Positions 8,967 through 17,095 of a stretch of DNA of 64,000 nucleotides are shown here, piece by piece. The first letter of the stretch is position 1, and each line of letters starts with the position of its first letter. This DNA is from Gammaproteobacteria bacterium (GTDB lineage: Bacteria; Pseudomonadota; Gammaproteobacteria; Eutrophobiales; Eutrophobiaceae), in assembly GCA_947480335.1 (NCBI GenBank), contig CANKCB010000005.1:96647-160646 (forward strand), read 5' to 3'. A program made the translations under genes and the position numbers. The notes below the pieces were generated by a model. The model did not search any database and was not told the origin of the DNA. It saw nothing but the letters and a program-made list of their open reading frames with translations.

Positions 8967-9087
8967 ATCGGTATGGAACGGTTATCCAGATGTTTTGAAG
9001 ATTACCGAGCTAGGCTGACTTGGTATATTATTAAATTAACGAGACACGTCGAAATTTCGTTAGCAACTAGTTAGTTGCCATGTTCCT

Positions 9088-9306
9088 CGATTCCGGCAAA
9101 TAGAACGCATTGCACGGCGTAAACTACTGTACATGCATCAGGCAATCGTTCTTGGTGATTTGCGCTCACCGCCAGGTAATAGATTGGAGTTATTAAAAGG
9201 TGATCGCAAAGGTCAATATAGCATCAGGATCAACGACCAGTGGCGTATCTGTTTTCGCAGGGAAGACAATGAGGCCCGTGATGTGGAAATAGTGGATTAT
9301 CATTAG
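9088..9306 (+). pseudogene. higB: HigB-type toxin gene with damaged 5' end
   Basis: The 73 codons from 9088 encode a nearly complete RelE/HigB-fold ribonuclease: RFRQIERIARRKL, then PPGNRLELLKGDRKGQYSIR, then NDQWRICF and the terminal VEIVDYH. The normal N-terminus (usually MI-SF-hydrophobic) is missing. A TAG at 9061-9063 closes the frame, and no ATG, GTG or TTG lies between it and 9088. The first in-frame ATG is at 9133 and would drop the first helices. About 9020-9060, in another frame, IIKLTRH resembles a shifted toxin start, so a frameshift is likely. HigB would cut ribosome-bound mRNA; here it is probably inactive. The intact antitoxin gene follows 8 bp later. Confidence 0.7.
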
Positions 9307-9314
9307 GTGAAGCT

Positions 9315-9611
9315 ATGAGAAAACGTCTGGAACCAATACATCCAGGAGAAATACTGCTAGAGGAATTCATGAAGCCTGCGGGTATCAGCATCAACCGTCT
9401 GGCACGGGATATTGTCGTACCGCCCGGACGTATCAGCGAGATCGTGAACGGCAAACGCAGTGTCAGTGCTGATACCGCGCTGAGGCTGGGGCGCTATTTT
9501 TCAGTTACACCAGAAACCTGGCTGGGTTTGCAGGCAGACTATGACTTGCGTGTGGCAAGAAAGGCAATCGGCGCTGAAGTTGAACGACGCATACAACCTG
9601 TGGCGGCGTAA
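9315..9611 (+). CDS. higA: HigA-family addiction-module antitoxin (XRE HTH)
   Basis: A 98-residue HigA/VapI-type antitoxin. It opens with the family signature (PIHPGEILLEEFMKP), followed by a helix-turn-helix (ISINRLARDIVVPPGRISEIVNGKRS, about residues 27-52), and ends in helices that wrap the toxin. HigA neutralises HigB and represses its own operon. The gene is 8 bp downstream of a 5'-damaged higB, in the usual toxin-first order of the host-inhibition-of-growth group. With the toxin probably broken, this may be an orphan regulator. Confidence 0.92.
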   Translation: MRKRLEPIHPGEILLEEFMKPAGISINRLARDIVVPPGRISEIVNGKRSVSADTALRLGRYFSVTPETWLGLQADYDLRVARKAIGAEVERRIQPVAA

Positions 9612-9667
9612 AAAAAAGGGGTCAAAACCCTTATCTGTATGACTGGCAACGACAAAGAAATAACGCA

Positions 9668-9721
9668 CAGAGTAACAATTCATAGTAATGATAGATGTAG
9701 ATTAAATTAATTGTTACTCTG
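9668..9721. repeat. 13-bp perfect inverted repeat upstream of LVIVD gene
   Basis: CAGAGTAACAATT (9668-9680) is exactly complementary to AATTGTTACTCTG (9709-9721), with a 28-base A/T-rich loop. No T-run follows. It sits between higA and the LVIVD gene and could be an operator, a stem in the leader RNA, or the ends of a tiny non-autonomous element. Confidence 0.7.
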
Positions 9722-9769
9722 ACTCTCGTTGGCTTTGGAATGCTTAAACATTGTCATGGGGGAGCAGTG

Positions 9770-11164
9770 ATGGGAAACGTCCGCATTATTTTCATATTCC
9801 TTTTGTTATCACCGATTTATATACACGCACAGGTAAATAAAGTTCTTCCTGCAGAAAGTCGGAATATGCAACTGGTCGGGGTCAGTGATCTGCAAGGACG
9901 TCCCGCCTATCAACCGGTGATACACCAGCAAGCCAAGCGTTGGATAGCCTATATCGGTTTGCATGAGGGCAGCGAGATAAACCCCCTCAATGGTCAAATA
10001 GAAGGGAACGGGACAATAGCGGTTGATGTGACTGACCCGCAGCATCCACATATTCTAGCCCATATACCCGGTGACTATCTGGATCCGGGCAAGGACAGCG
10101 AGGCGCAGTTTGTCCGGGTCTGCGATATTGCCAATGGGACATACCTGTTGCGTGATGCTGCGTCCCGTACCCGCCATGAACTCTGGAATGTCACGGATCC
10201 GGCCCATCCTGAATTTGTAAATATCATTGTGGATGGGTTAAAGGGTACGCATAAGAACTGGTGGGAATGCGATACCGGCATAGCTTACCTGGTATCGCAG
10301 GATCCGACATGGCGAAGACGACCTATCAAGATTTATGATCTGAGTGACCCGGTACACCCCCGTTTTATTCGTGACTTCGGTCTTGATGGTCAGCAGCCAG
10401 GTTCCGGGATGGAACCAGCGCCGGGCCCGATACATGGACCGATTTCTTACCAGGGGCGGGTCTATTTCGCCTATGGCAGCTCAAGTATGGGCACGATACA
10501 GATAGTGGACCGCGAAAAACTGCTTAATGGTAATCCTGAGCCGACCCCTGTAAACCTGCTGTCGCCACAGATCGGACGCCTCGATATGCCGCGTATCTGG
10601 GGCGCGCATACCACCTATCCGATGTTAGGGGTTCACGTTAAGGAGTTTGAAAAGGATGCTGTAGGCAGCGTGAAAGATATTTTAGTGGTCACCTCGGAGA
10701 CACCACGGGAGGACTGCAGGAATGCACGTGCCCCCCTGTTTTTGCTCGATATTAGCGAACCACAATATCCGTTTCCGATAGCGAATTTTCTGGTACCAGA
10801 GCAGTCGGGAAATTTCTGTGCACGCGGCGGACGTTTCGGCCCGCATTCGATACAGGAGTCATTTACGCCACTCTTTTATGGAAAAATGGTGATGGTTTCC
10901 TATTTTAATGCCGGCGTGCGCGCAGTGGATGTGCGCGATCCATTCCATCCAGTGGAGGCGGGTTTTTATATCCCCGCTATCACCGAGAGGACCAAGCCGA
11001 TTTGTTACGAGGAACAGGGCAAGCAGATTTGCTCAACCGTGATACAGACCAATAATGTGGAAGTAGATGAACGTGGATACATTTATATAGTGGACCGTTC
11101 CGGCACGGGTATGCATATACTGGAGTTGACTGGTGATGCGAGGGCTGTGCTCGAATCAGAGTGA
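9770..11164 (+). CDS. Exported LVIVD-repeat protein
   Basis: A 464-residue protein with a signal peptide (residues 1-20, ending around IHAQ) and several LVIVD-type beta-propeller repeats, seen as TIAVDVTDPQHPHILAHI, IYDLSDPVHPRFIRDF, LFLLDISEPQYPFPI and VRAVDVRDPFHPVEAGFY. LVIVD repeats are predicted to form propeller blades in secreted or surface proteins of unknown function. I chose the ATG at 9770 because it follows a very strong GGGGGAG ribosome site; an ATG at 9740 would put extra residues before the signal peptide. The same 14-base leader (CATGGGGGAGCAGT) precedes the quinoprotein gene at 44337. The gene lies between two decayed toxin-antitoxin remnants. Confidence 0.82.
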   Translation: MGNVRIIFIFLLLSPIYIHAQVNKVLPAESRNMQLVGVSDLQGRPAYQPVIHQQAKRWIAYIGLHEGSEINPLNGQIEGNGTIAVDVTDPQHPHILAHIPGDYLDPGKDSEAQFVRVCDIANGTYLLRDAASRTRHELWNVTDPAHPEFVNIIVDGLKGTHKNWWECDTGIAYLVSQDPTWRRRPIKIYDLSDPVHPRFIRDFGLDGQQPGSGMEPAPGPIHGPISYQGRVYFAYGSSSMGTIQIVDREKLLNGNPEPTPVNLLSPQIGRLDMPRIWGAHTTYPMLGVHVKEFEKDAVGSVKDILVVTSETPREDCRNARAPLFLLDISEPQYPFPIANFLVPEQSGNFCARGGRFGPHSIQESFTPLFYGKMVMVSYFNAGVRAVDVRDPFHPVEAGFYIPAITERTKPICYEEQGKQICSTVIQTNNVEVDERGYIYIVDRSGTGMHILELTGDARAVLESE

Positions 11165-11197
11165 ATCCGACTCAACTTCGGGTCGGATCACAGTATA

Positions 11198-11358
11198 TCA
11201 AGCAACTTGAAATAGCATTTTGGGATCGTGAGCAGCGATAAGCAATAAGGTTCTGGCCGCACCAGACGGGGCGCGTCTGCCTTGTTCCCAGTCCTGCAAG
11301 GTACGCACTGAAACTCCCAGAAGTTCAGCGAATCGTGTCTGGGATAAACCGGTTTTCT
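11198..11358 (-). pseudogene. Remnant of XRE-type antitoxin/regulator
   Basis: Reading the minus strand to the TGA at 11198-11200 gives TGLSQTRFAELLGVSVRTLQ, DWEQGRRAPSGAA and LLLIAAHDP, a clear C-terminal half of an XRE helix-turn-helix antitoxin (HigA2/NadS type). Just upstream an ATTAGAAAA tract is out of phase with the usual IREKTGLSQ junction, and no start codon continues into the frame. The gene is therefore frameshifted and lacks most of its N-terminus. No toxin partner is adjacent. Confidence 0.75.
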
Positions 11359-11485
11359 AATGCCGTATGTATGTAAATTACAGTGTTTAGCCTTGTGGGT
11401 AAAAACATTCATCAGGAATATTCCCGTTTATTTAGAAGTTTCCGCACAATTGTATTTGTATGATGAGGGATGTGGCATACGTAAA

Positions 11486-11502
11486 GGGACAATTTATTTA
11501 AT
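11486..11502 (+). repeat. 17-bp direct repeat, left copy
   Basis: GGGACAATTTATTTAAT here and GGGACACTTTACTTAAT at 13695-13711 match at 15 of 17 positions in the same orientation. They bracket the frameshifted acyltransferase gene and may mark the ends of a transferred or mobile segment. Confidence 0.5.
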
Positions 11503-11576
11503 TGCCTGGACGGCTATTTGAAGTGGATAGAATGACTGCTAATCGTAAAGAAGAGGGGAAAGCCCATGTCGCTTTT

Positions 11577-12428
11577 CTAGTTATTGGAAAATTGCTTCAA
11601 TCGTTCATTGATCGACGGAATCTGTGCACGTACAAATGCGTCAGTGAGATGTTGACTATCGCGAAAGACGACCAGTCCTTCCTTACTCATCGCATTACAG
11701 TTTCCATCAGGGCAAACCAGATCATTCAGATTGAGTAAATGGATATTTGTAAATCGACTGGCGGCCTGTTCGAGATAGTGTCTGACGAGTTCGGTTTCTT
11801 GCATACGATCCTTTGCCTGGCAAGCTAACGGATCAATGTTACCATCTGGCGTCAGGTTGCGTGACACGCAGCCAGGACCATCAAAGCCCAGGTTGGGCGT
11901 GCCTGGAATCACCAGAACTTGTCCTGCTACCTTACTCATACGTTCAAATATTCTGGAACTGCCTTCTACCCATTGGGTTTCGCTGAATCCATAAGTTGAT
12001 GCGCTGCCGATGAACAATAAATCCGGTTTTATTTTGTCTAGTGCATCCAGCACTCCGTTGCGCCAGTCCGTGCATACCTTGTAAATCTGGTTAATATTAG
12101 GATAAAAGTAGTCTTCATCCACTAATGGGCACGAGGATTTTGTCAAAACAATGATGCGCCAGTCCGGTTCCTTGTATATTTCAGGCAGAATGGAAAACCA
12201 CTGTGCTCCATGACTATCTCCTATCAACATAACTGTTTTAGGCGCATGTTCCGATCCGAAGACACAGGGTTCCACCCGCGCATTAAATATCCAGTCATCA
12301 CACTTCATTTTGTATATCACTGGAACATCAGTCCGCGGCGGGTTGCCTGGTTCAGTTTGTGGCAGTATGCGCAGGCCAAAATATATGCTGGTAGTGACAA
12401 CAGTCATAATCAAAAGACTCGTCAGCAA
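11577..12428 (-). CDS. SGNH domain half of a frameshifted acyltransferase-SGNH protein
   Basis: This 283-residue frame opens with a membrane helix (MLTSLLIMTVVTTSIYFGL, TTG start) and continues into a periplasmic SGNH hydrolase-like domain, with the GDSHGAQW block near residue 69 and the catalytic DSQH pair near the C-terminus. In OafA/YrhL-type proteins this domain is fused after an acyltransferase-3 membrane domain. The preceding frame (12422-13552) supplies exactly that domain and overlaps by 7 bp in another phase. Read one base out of phase, the junction gives NPRLILLTSLLIMT, the usual continuous sequence. I therefore see it as the second half of one gene broken by a frameshift or a sequencing error. 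Confidence 0.8.
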   Translation of the reverse strand: MLTSLLIMTVVTTSIYFGLRILPQTEPGNPPRTDVPVIYKMKCDDWIFNARVEPCVFGSEHAPKTVMLIGDSHGAQWFSILPEIYKEPDWRIIVLTKSSCPLVDEDYFYPNINQIYKVCTDWRNGVLDALDKIKPDLLFIGSASTYGFSETQWVEGSSRIFERMSKVAGQVLVIPGTPNLGFDGPGCVSRNLTPDGNIDPLACQAKDRMQETELVRHYLEQAASRFTNIHLLNLNDLVCPDGNCNAMSKEGLVVFRDSQHLTDAFVRAQIPSINERLKQFSNN

Positions 12429-13552
12429 GATGAGTCTCGGATTGGTTTACTAAAACGCCCTTTCCAGAAGGGTAGTTCTATAAACCGGTATGACAAGATA
12501 GCAACCATCATGATTAATAGGAGTAAATACAGGGTGAGTACAGTCTGGCCCTGTAATCCGAGCGCAAACCCGATAACAAAAATTGGCCAGTGCCAGAGAT
12601 AGAGGGAATAGGAACGGTCGCCTACCCAGACCGATATTGGATGCGCAAGGAGATTTCGGTAACCTTCATACTGCTGATGACCTGAAGCGATAACCAACGC
12701 AGCCCCAATCGATGGTATGAGCGCCCAATAGCCCGGATAAGCAAGGCGAGTATGCATACTCGCCGCACTTACGAAAATCAGGACTAGCCCGGCAACATGA
12801 AATATTCTGCCGAGACGAGTGTTCGAATCACGGGCTGCCTGGCTATGAGAGTGGAACAACAGAAACACCAGTGCCCCAAGTGAAAACTGCCAGATACGCG
12901 CAGGCATCATATAAAACGCCCACTGTGGAAGTATTCGTGTCCAGTAGAGTGACAGCGCAAAACTCATAAGGCAAAGAATGCCAATTCCATAATATATAAA
13001 CTTGCTACTATTCAGGCTGTTGGTTTGTAGCCTCTTGTGGAACAGATTTAGTGACACCATCACTGCAGGCCAAACTAAGTAAAACTGTTCCTCTACACCG
13101 AGAGACCAGGTGTGCAGGAATAAATCCCGTCTAGCCAGTTCATCAAAATAACCCAGTGTGACAAATACAAAATAAAAGTTACTGGTCCAGGTGGCAGCAT
13201 AGGGTCCTGAGTTCAGCTGTTTACCCGCTTCATATCCAGACAACAGCCACACTGCGGCAAGTGAGATCACGCAGATCATCAAGATCAATGCCGGTAACAA
13301 ACGTTTAAGCCGCTTCGCATAAAAGCGCAGGAAGTTGATCTGTCCTGTCTGCGCGTGTGCATGTAATAACTGGGCGGTAATCAGATATCCGGAAATGACA
13401 AAAAACACATCAACGCCAATAAACCCACCCGATACAATCTCCAGGCCAGAATGGGCGAAAATAACCAACAACACTGCAATAGCCCTCAGTCCTTGTAGGT
13501 CAGGCCTGAAAGTCAGCGATTGAAATGTTGGGTTTCGCATCATGGTTTTCAT
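12422..13552 (-). CDS. Acyltransferase-3 domain half of a frameshifted acyltransferase-SGNH protein
   Basis: A 376-residue membrane protein beginning with the acyltransferase-3 signature (FRPDLQGLRAIAVLLVIFAH, then GGFIGVDVFFVISGYL), with about ten membrane helices and the SLGVEEQFYLVWP motif near residue 150. These enzymes transfer acetyl or other acyl groups to surface polysaccharides or peptidoglycan. The frame ends in PFWKGRFSKPIRDSSC, where family members normally continue into helix 11 and the SGNH domain, found here in the overlapping frame 11577-12428. The combined length of about 650 residues is normal. No polysaccharide genes are nearby, and 17-bp direct repeats flank the pair. Confidence 0.85.
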   Translation of the reverse strand: MKTMMRNPTFQSLTFRPDLQGLRAIAVLLVIFAHSGLEIVSGGFIGVDVFFVISGYLITAQLLHAHAQTGQINFLRFYAKRLKRLLPALILMICVISLAAVWLLSGYEAGKQLNSGPYAATWTSNFYFVFVTLGYFDELARRDLFLHTWSLGVEEQFYLVWPAVMVSLNLFHKRLQTNSLNSSKFIYYGIGILCLMSFALSLYWTRILPQWAFYMMPARIWQFSLGALVFLLFHSHSQAARDSNTRLGRIFHVAGLVLIFVSAASMHTRLAYPGYWALIPSIGAALVIASGHQQYEGYRNLLAHPISVWVGDRSYSLYLWHWPIFVIGFALGLQGQTVLTLYLLLLIMMVAILSYRFIELPFWKGRFSKPIRDSSC

Positions 13553-13864
13553 CTATATGAGAATCAGATTACGGTATTTCAGGCGATTTGTAATTACACT
13601 CACTGCGACCGATATAAGGGCAGAGTGATGCCCCTGATTTATTGGGTGCTTTTAAATCAGCGAAAATATCGCTAGAAAGGAGTATCGAATTACAGGGACA
13701 CTTTACTTAATGATCCGAATTCGCAAGCAGCCTGGTACAACCTGGAGCCAGTCTCGCCTGATGAAGCCAAGGCGGGGGCGGCAGGCCTGTAACTTTGCAC
13801 CTCTTTCAACTTATACCCGTATTGCATACAATGGGTTACATCCTGTCCTGTAGATATTCCTATA
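13553..13864. other. Intergenic region upstream of tsdA-like cytochrome gene
   Basis: This 312-bp gap between divergent genes contains the right copy of the 17-bp direct repeat (13695-13711). It must also hold the promoters of the acyltransferase and cytochrome genes. No gene, RNA or clear operator was recognised. Confidence 0.5.
13695..13711 (+). repeat. 17-bp direct repeat, right copy
   Basis: GGGACACTTTACTTAAT; partner of the copy at 11486-11502, with two mismatches. Confidence 0.5.
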
Positions 13865-14653
13865 ATGAAAATCTGTCAGTTTCTTTTTTACTGTTTTCTG
13901 CTGTTACTCACCCAGACGCCGGTTCACGCCCAGCAGGCGCAACCCGGCATTGAGCAACTGCTCAAGGAAACGTTTCTGGATGATTATTACTCCAATGTGG
14001 TTTATGGCTATCAGATTGTCACTAATACCCAGCAACACGCCAGTCGGTATGTGGGCAATAAGCTCAATTGCAGTAACTGCCATTTGCAGGCCGGTACACA
14101 AAAAGAAGCCTTGCCTCTGAACGTGGCCGGGATGTATCCAAAATGGCGGGCCAAGAATGGGCAGCGTAATGGTATCGGCTTGCGTATCCGGGAGTGCTTC
14201 CTCTACAGCATGGATGGAATCATGCCGCCCGAAGATGCGCCGGAGGTGCTGGCCGTGGCTGCGTATCTAAGTTATTTGTCCCAGGGACAGGTAATGGGAG
14301 CAGAACCGGAAGGGCGCGGAGTGCCCACCTTGCCGGATACCGGATATGACCCCAATCCAGCGAACGGTCGGTCTGTCTATCAGGATAACTGTGCCAGTTG
14401 CCATGGCCAGCAGGGCGAAGGGGCAGCCGGCATACCGGCGGTATGGGGACTGGATTCATATAACAAGGGTGCCGGCATGAGTCGTGTCGACATGGCGGCC
14501 GGTTTTATCTGGGCCAATATGCCTCTGGGCAAGGGGAAATCATTAAGCCACCAGCAGGCGCTCGATGTTGCGGCGTATCTGAATCTGCAAATACGTCCTT
14601 CGGACCCAAGAAACAGTAAATTCTTCAAGTTGCTGGAACATCTGATCGATTGA
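13865..14653 (+). CDS. Diheme cytochrome c, thiosulfate dehydrogenase (TsdA)-like
   Basis: A 262-residue periplasmic protein with a signal peptide (1-22) and two haem sites, CSNCH at 69-73 and CASCH at 176-180. The surroundings of haem 1 (YGYQIVTNTQ, GNKLNCSNCHLQAGT) follow TsdA. C111 in RIRECFLYS lies 38 residues after the haem-1 histidine, matching the spacing of the cysteine axial ligand of characterised TsdA (His57/Cys96 in Allochromatium numbering, from memory). TsdA interconverts thiosulfate and tetrathionate. The stop overlaps the start of a SulP transporter gene, suggesting linked sulfur-compound uptake or export. SoxA-like or other diheme cytochromes are the alternative. Confidence 0.78.
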   Translation: MKICQFLFYCFLLLLTQTPVHAQQAQPGIEQLLKETFLDDYYSNVVYGYQIVTNTQQHASRYVGNKLNCSNCHLQAGTQKEALPLNVAGMYPKWRAKNGQRNGIGLRIRECFLYSMDGIMPPEDAPEVLAVAAYLSYLSQGQVMGAEPEGRGVPTLPDTGYDPNPANGRSVYQDNCASCHGQQGEGAAGIPAVWGLDSYNKGAGMSRVDMAAGFIWANMPLGKGKSLSHQQALDVAAYLNLQIRPSDPRNSKFFKLLEHLID

Positions 14654-16230
14654 TTGCAAAACTCATCAAGGAGGCAATACCTTCGTTTGCCTGGATCAAC
14701 CAGTCTGGCAAATGGCGCACGGAGGTATTTGCAGGATTCGTGGGGGCCATACTGGTCATACCCCAGGGTATTACCTACGCTTATCTTGCCGGTCTGCAAC
14801 CGGAGCACGGATTGTATTGCGCCATATTTGTTACGTTGTTTTCCAGCTTGCTTGGCACCTCTTCAATGATCAGTGGTCCCAATACCGCCGTGGCGATTCT
14901 AATTGGAATTGCGGTGTTGCCACTGGCCGGACGCGGCAGTCCGATGTATATCGATTTCGTATTCCTGCTTTGCATGATGGTTGGATTGGTGCAGTTATTA
15001 TTCTGGCTGTCCCGCGGATCGCGAATTTTTCAATACCTGTCTCCGGCGGCAATCTCAGGCATTTCTGCGGGCGCCGGATTTCTGATCCTTCTGGCCTCAC
15101 TGGACAGCGTGTTGGGTCTATCAACATTCAATACCACGTTCTTTTATGAAAAGCTGTATGTCATTTTCAGCGATGCCCCCGATCTGGTAAATCCGTACAG
15201 TATGGCGATTGGTATTACCACAATTGCAGGTGGTTATATTGGACGCTATTTTTCTCAACGGTATTTCATCATCATTGCCATTATCACCGGTTACCTTTGC
15301 GGCTTGCTGGTTGCGTTTATCTGGCCACAACCGGTTACCGAGCTGGAGTATCTGGGGCGTATGCCGTTGCAGTGGTTACCGTTTGCCATTCCGGCCATCA
15401 ATTCCGACTATCTGATGAGCAGTATTTCGCTGATACCGTATGCCATTATCATTGCGTTTGTCAGTCTCGCCCAGTCACTGGTGATTGTGAGAGAACTTAA
15501 AATGGAAACGGATCAGGATATTGATCTCGATAAGGAAGTGTATGCGCAGGGCGTAGCCAATTTCCTGGCACCCTTTTTTTCCGGCTTTGTCGGTTCCGGC
15601 AGTTTTAACCGCACCCGGGCAAACCAGAGTCTGGGGGCCACCACGCCATTGTCTGGTATCACTTCGTCCGGTTTTGTTCTCCTGCTGATCACCTTTCTCG
15701 GCCCGGTGCTGACTTACATGCCCATGGCAGCCATGGCCGGCACATTATTTATATTGGGTGCGGACATGATTCAATGGGGCGACATCAAACACTATGCCAG
15801 AGTCCGCTCTGAGCTGGTGATTTACCTGTGCACATTTTTCAGCATCCTGTTTTTTGGTTTGACTACTGGCGTGCTGCTTGCCGTGTTCCTGTCTGTGAGT
15901 GTGTTCATGGGACGTATCAGCCAGCTTGAGTTGAAGGTTGTAAAAACGGGTTCAGGCACACAACTCAATGTGAAGGGTACATTGTTCTTTGCCACGATTG
16001 CGCAACTGACCGAGACGTTTCATGGACATCTGGGAGAAGACCTGACCCTCGATCTGCAATACACAACGCATCTTGATCAATCGGCAGTCGATTTCTTTAT
16101 ACGTGAAGCAGGAAACATGGCCGCCCATGGGGCCAGATTGACGTTACTGATTAATGACAAACAGGGAGAGTTTCTGCGGCAACTGGGTGTGAACGGTGAT
16201 ATAAAACTCATTTCCGTCGGCACCGGATAG
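14650..16230 (+). CDS. SulP-family anion permease with STAS domain
   Basis: A 526-residue inner-membrane transporter. The membrane domain (about residues 25-410) starts with the SulP signature (GAILVIPQGITYAYLAGLQP), followed by the 14-helix transport core. A C-terminal STAS domain begins near residue 425. SulP proteins carry sulfate, bicarbonate, dicarboxylates or related anions. The start is TTG at 14650, which shares bases with the TGA of the TsdA-like cytochrome gene, so translation is probably coupled. The context suggests a sulfur oxyanion as substrate, but that is inference. Confidence 0.88.
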   Translation: MIAKLIKEAIPSFAWINQSGKWRTEVFAGFVGAILVIPQGITYAYLAGLQPEHGLYCAIFVTLFSSLLGTSSMISGPNTAVAILIGIAVLPLAGRGSPMYIDFVFLLCMMVGLVQLLFWLSRGSRIFQYLSPAAISGISAGAGFLILLASLDSVLGLSTFNTTFFYEKLYVIFSDAPDLVNPYSMAIGITTIAGGYIGRYFSQRYFIIIAIITGYLCGLLVAFIWPQPVTELEYLGRMPLQWLPFAIPAINSDYLMSSISLIPYAIIIAFVSLAQSLVIVRELKMETDQDIDLDKEVYAQGVANFLAPFFSGFVGSGSFNRTRANQSLGATTPLSGITSSGFVLLLITFLGPVLTYMPMAAMAGTLFILGADMIQWGDIKHYARVRSELVIYLCTFFSILFFGLTTGVLLAVFLSVSVFMGRISQLELKVVKTGSGTQLNVKGTLFFATIAQLTETFHGHLGEDLTLDLQYTTHLDQSAVDFFIREAGNMAAHGARLTLLINDKQGEFLRQLGVNGDIKLISVGTG

Positions 16231-16304
16231 GCTTACAATTAACTATCCCTTCGAGATCCAAATAAATTACCAACCAACGTCTGGCTCAAATACAGGAGAG
16301 CAAT

Positions 16305-16976
16305 ATGAAAGACCAAGATAATACAAAAGTGGGACGCCGTACCTTGCTGACCAACCTCGGTGTGACCGCTGTGGCGGGGCTTACGGCTGGTGCGGTAGCG
16401 GGATCTGCACAAGCCGCCGAGCAACCCTCGGCAGGTTTTCAACCGGCCCGTCACGAGAAGGATGCCTGGCTGGGTGAGTTACCCGGCAGCCATCGTGTAT
16501 TTGTTGATTCGTCCACACTGGATGGCGGTGCCAATGCACTGCGGTTCGCCAGCAATATAATCAAATCTCATGTAGACGAGTATGCGGGCAAGGCATCGGA
16601 CTACGCACTGGTAGTCTGTTTTCGACACGGTTCAGTATCATATGGTTTTAGCGATGCCATTTGGGCCAAGTACGGAACCGTACTGGGTCGTGATATGAAG
16701 ACCCCTTCAACCAGCAATCCGATGAATACGGCGAGTGCGGCCAATGGACAGAACAGTATTCCTTTCATGGTAGAAAATGGTATCCAGTTTGCTATCTGCA
16801 ACCGTTCTACCCATGGGTTAGCTGGCAGGATAGCGGAAGCGACAGGCATTAAAGCGGATGACGCGTATGCTGAACTGGTCGCCGGTGCGATTCCAAACAG
16901 TCATTTTGTGGCGGCCGGCGTTCTGGCCGTTACTCGTGCGCAGGAATATCACTACAGCTTGCTGTACTCGGAATAA
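16305..16976 (+). CDS. Tat-exported DsrE-like protein
   Basis: A 223-residue protein beginning with a twin-arginine signal (GRRTLLTNLGVTAVAGL, Ala-rich to about residue 36). The mature part resembles the DsrE/DsrF fold: a Rossmann-like strand (DYALVVCFRHG), a conserved cysteine in IQFAICNRSTHG, and a C-terminal FVAAGVLAVTRAQEYHYSLLY, like the AAGVxxLxRxQExGY ending of exported DsrE proteins. DsrE proteins carry persulfide sulfur on cysteine, which would suit the neighbouring TsdA-like and SulP genes, but no reaction is shown here. AGGAG lies ahead of the ATG, and an intrinsic terminator follows. Confidence 0.68.
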   Translation: MKDQDNTKVGRRTLLTNLGVTAVAGLTAGAVAGSAQAAEQPSAGFQPARHEKDAWLGELPGSHRVFVDSSTLDGGANALRFASNIIKSHVDEYAGKASDYALVVCFRHGSVSYGFSDAIWAKYGTVLGRDMKTPSTSNPMNTASAANGQNSIPFMVENGIQFAICNRSTHGLAGRIAEATGIKADDAYAELVAGAIPNSHFVAAGVLAVTRAQEYHYSLLYSE

Positions 16977-16994
16977 CTGCCGGTTAGTGTATCG

Positions 16995-17030
16995 GGGCCA
17001 GGTTCTGTTACAGGATCTGGCCCTTTTTTT
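16995..17030 (+). terminator. Rho-independent terminator
   Basis: GGGCCAG (16995-17001) pairs with CTGGCCC (17017-17023) and is followed directly by seven T residues (17024-17030). It closes the cytochrome-SulP-DsrE transcript. Confidence 0.9.
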
Positions 17031-17095
17031 GCTTGGATCAATCTCGACGATTGTGACAACATAGTGTCAGCCAGTTCCAGGGGGGGGATTCTGAC

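Noticed and set aside
11188..11412. 74-codon minus-strand frame starting MNVFTHKAKH
   Set aside because: The real homology (XRE antitoxin C-terminus) is in another frame; this one is a shadow of the damaged gene.
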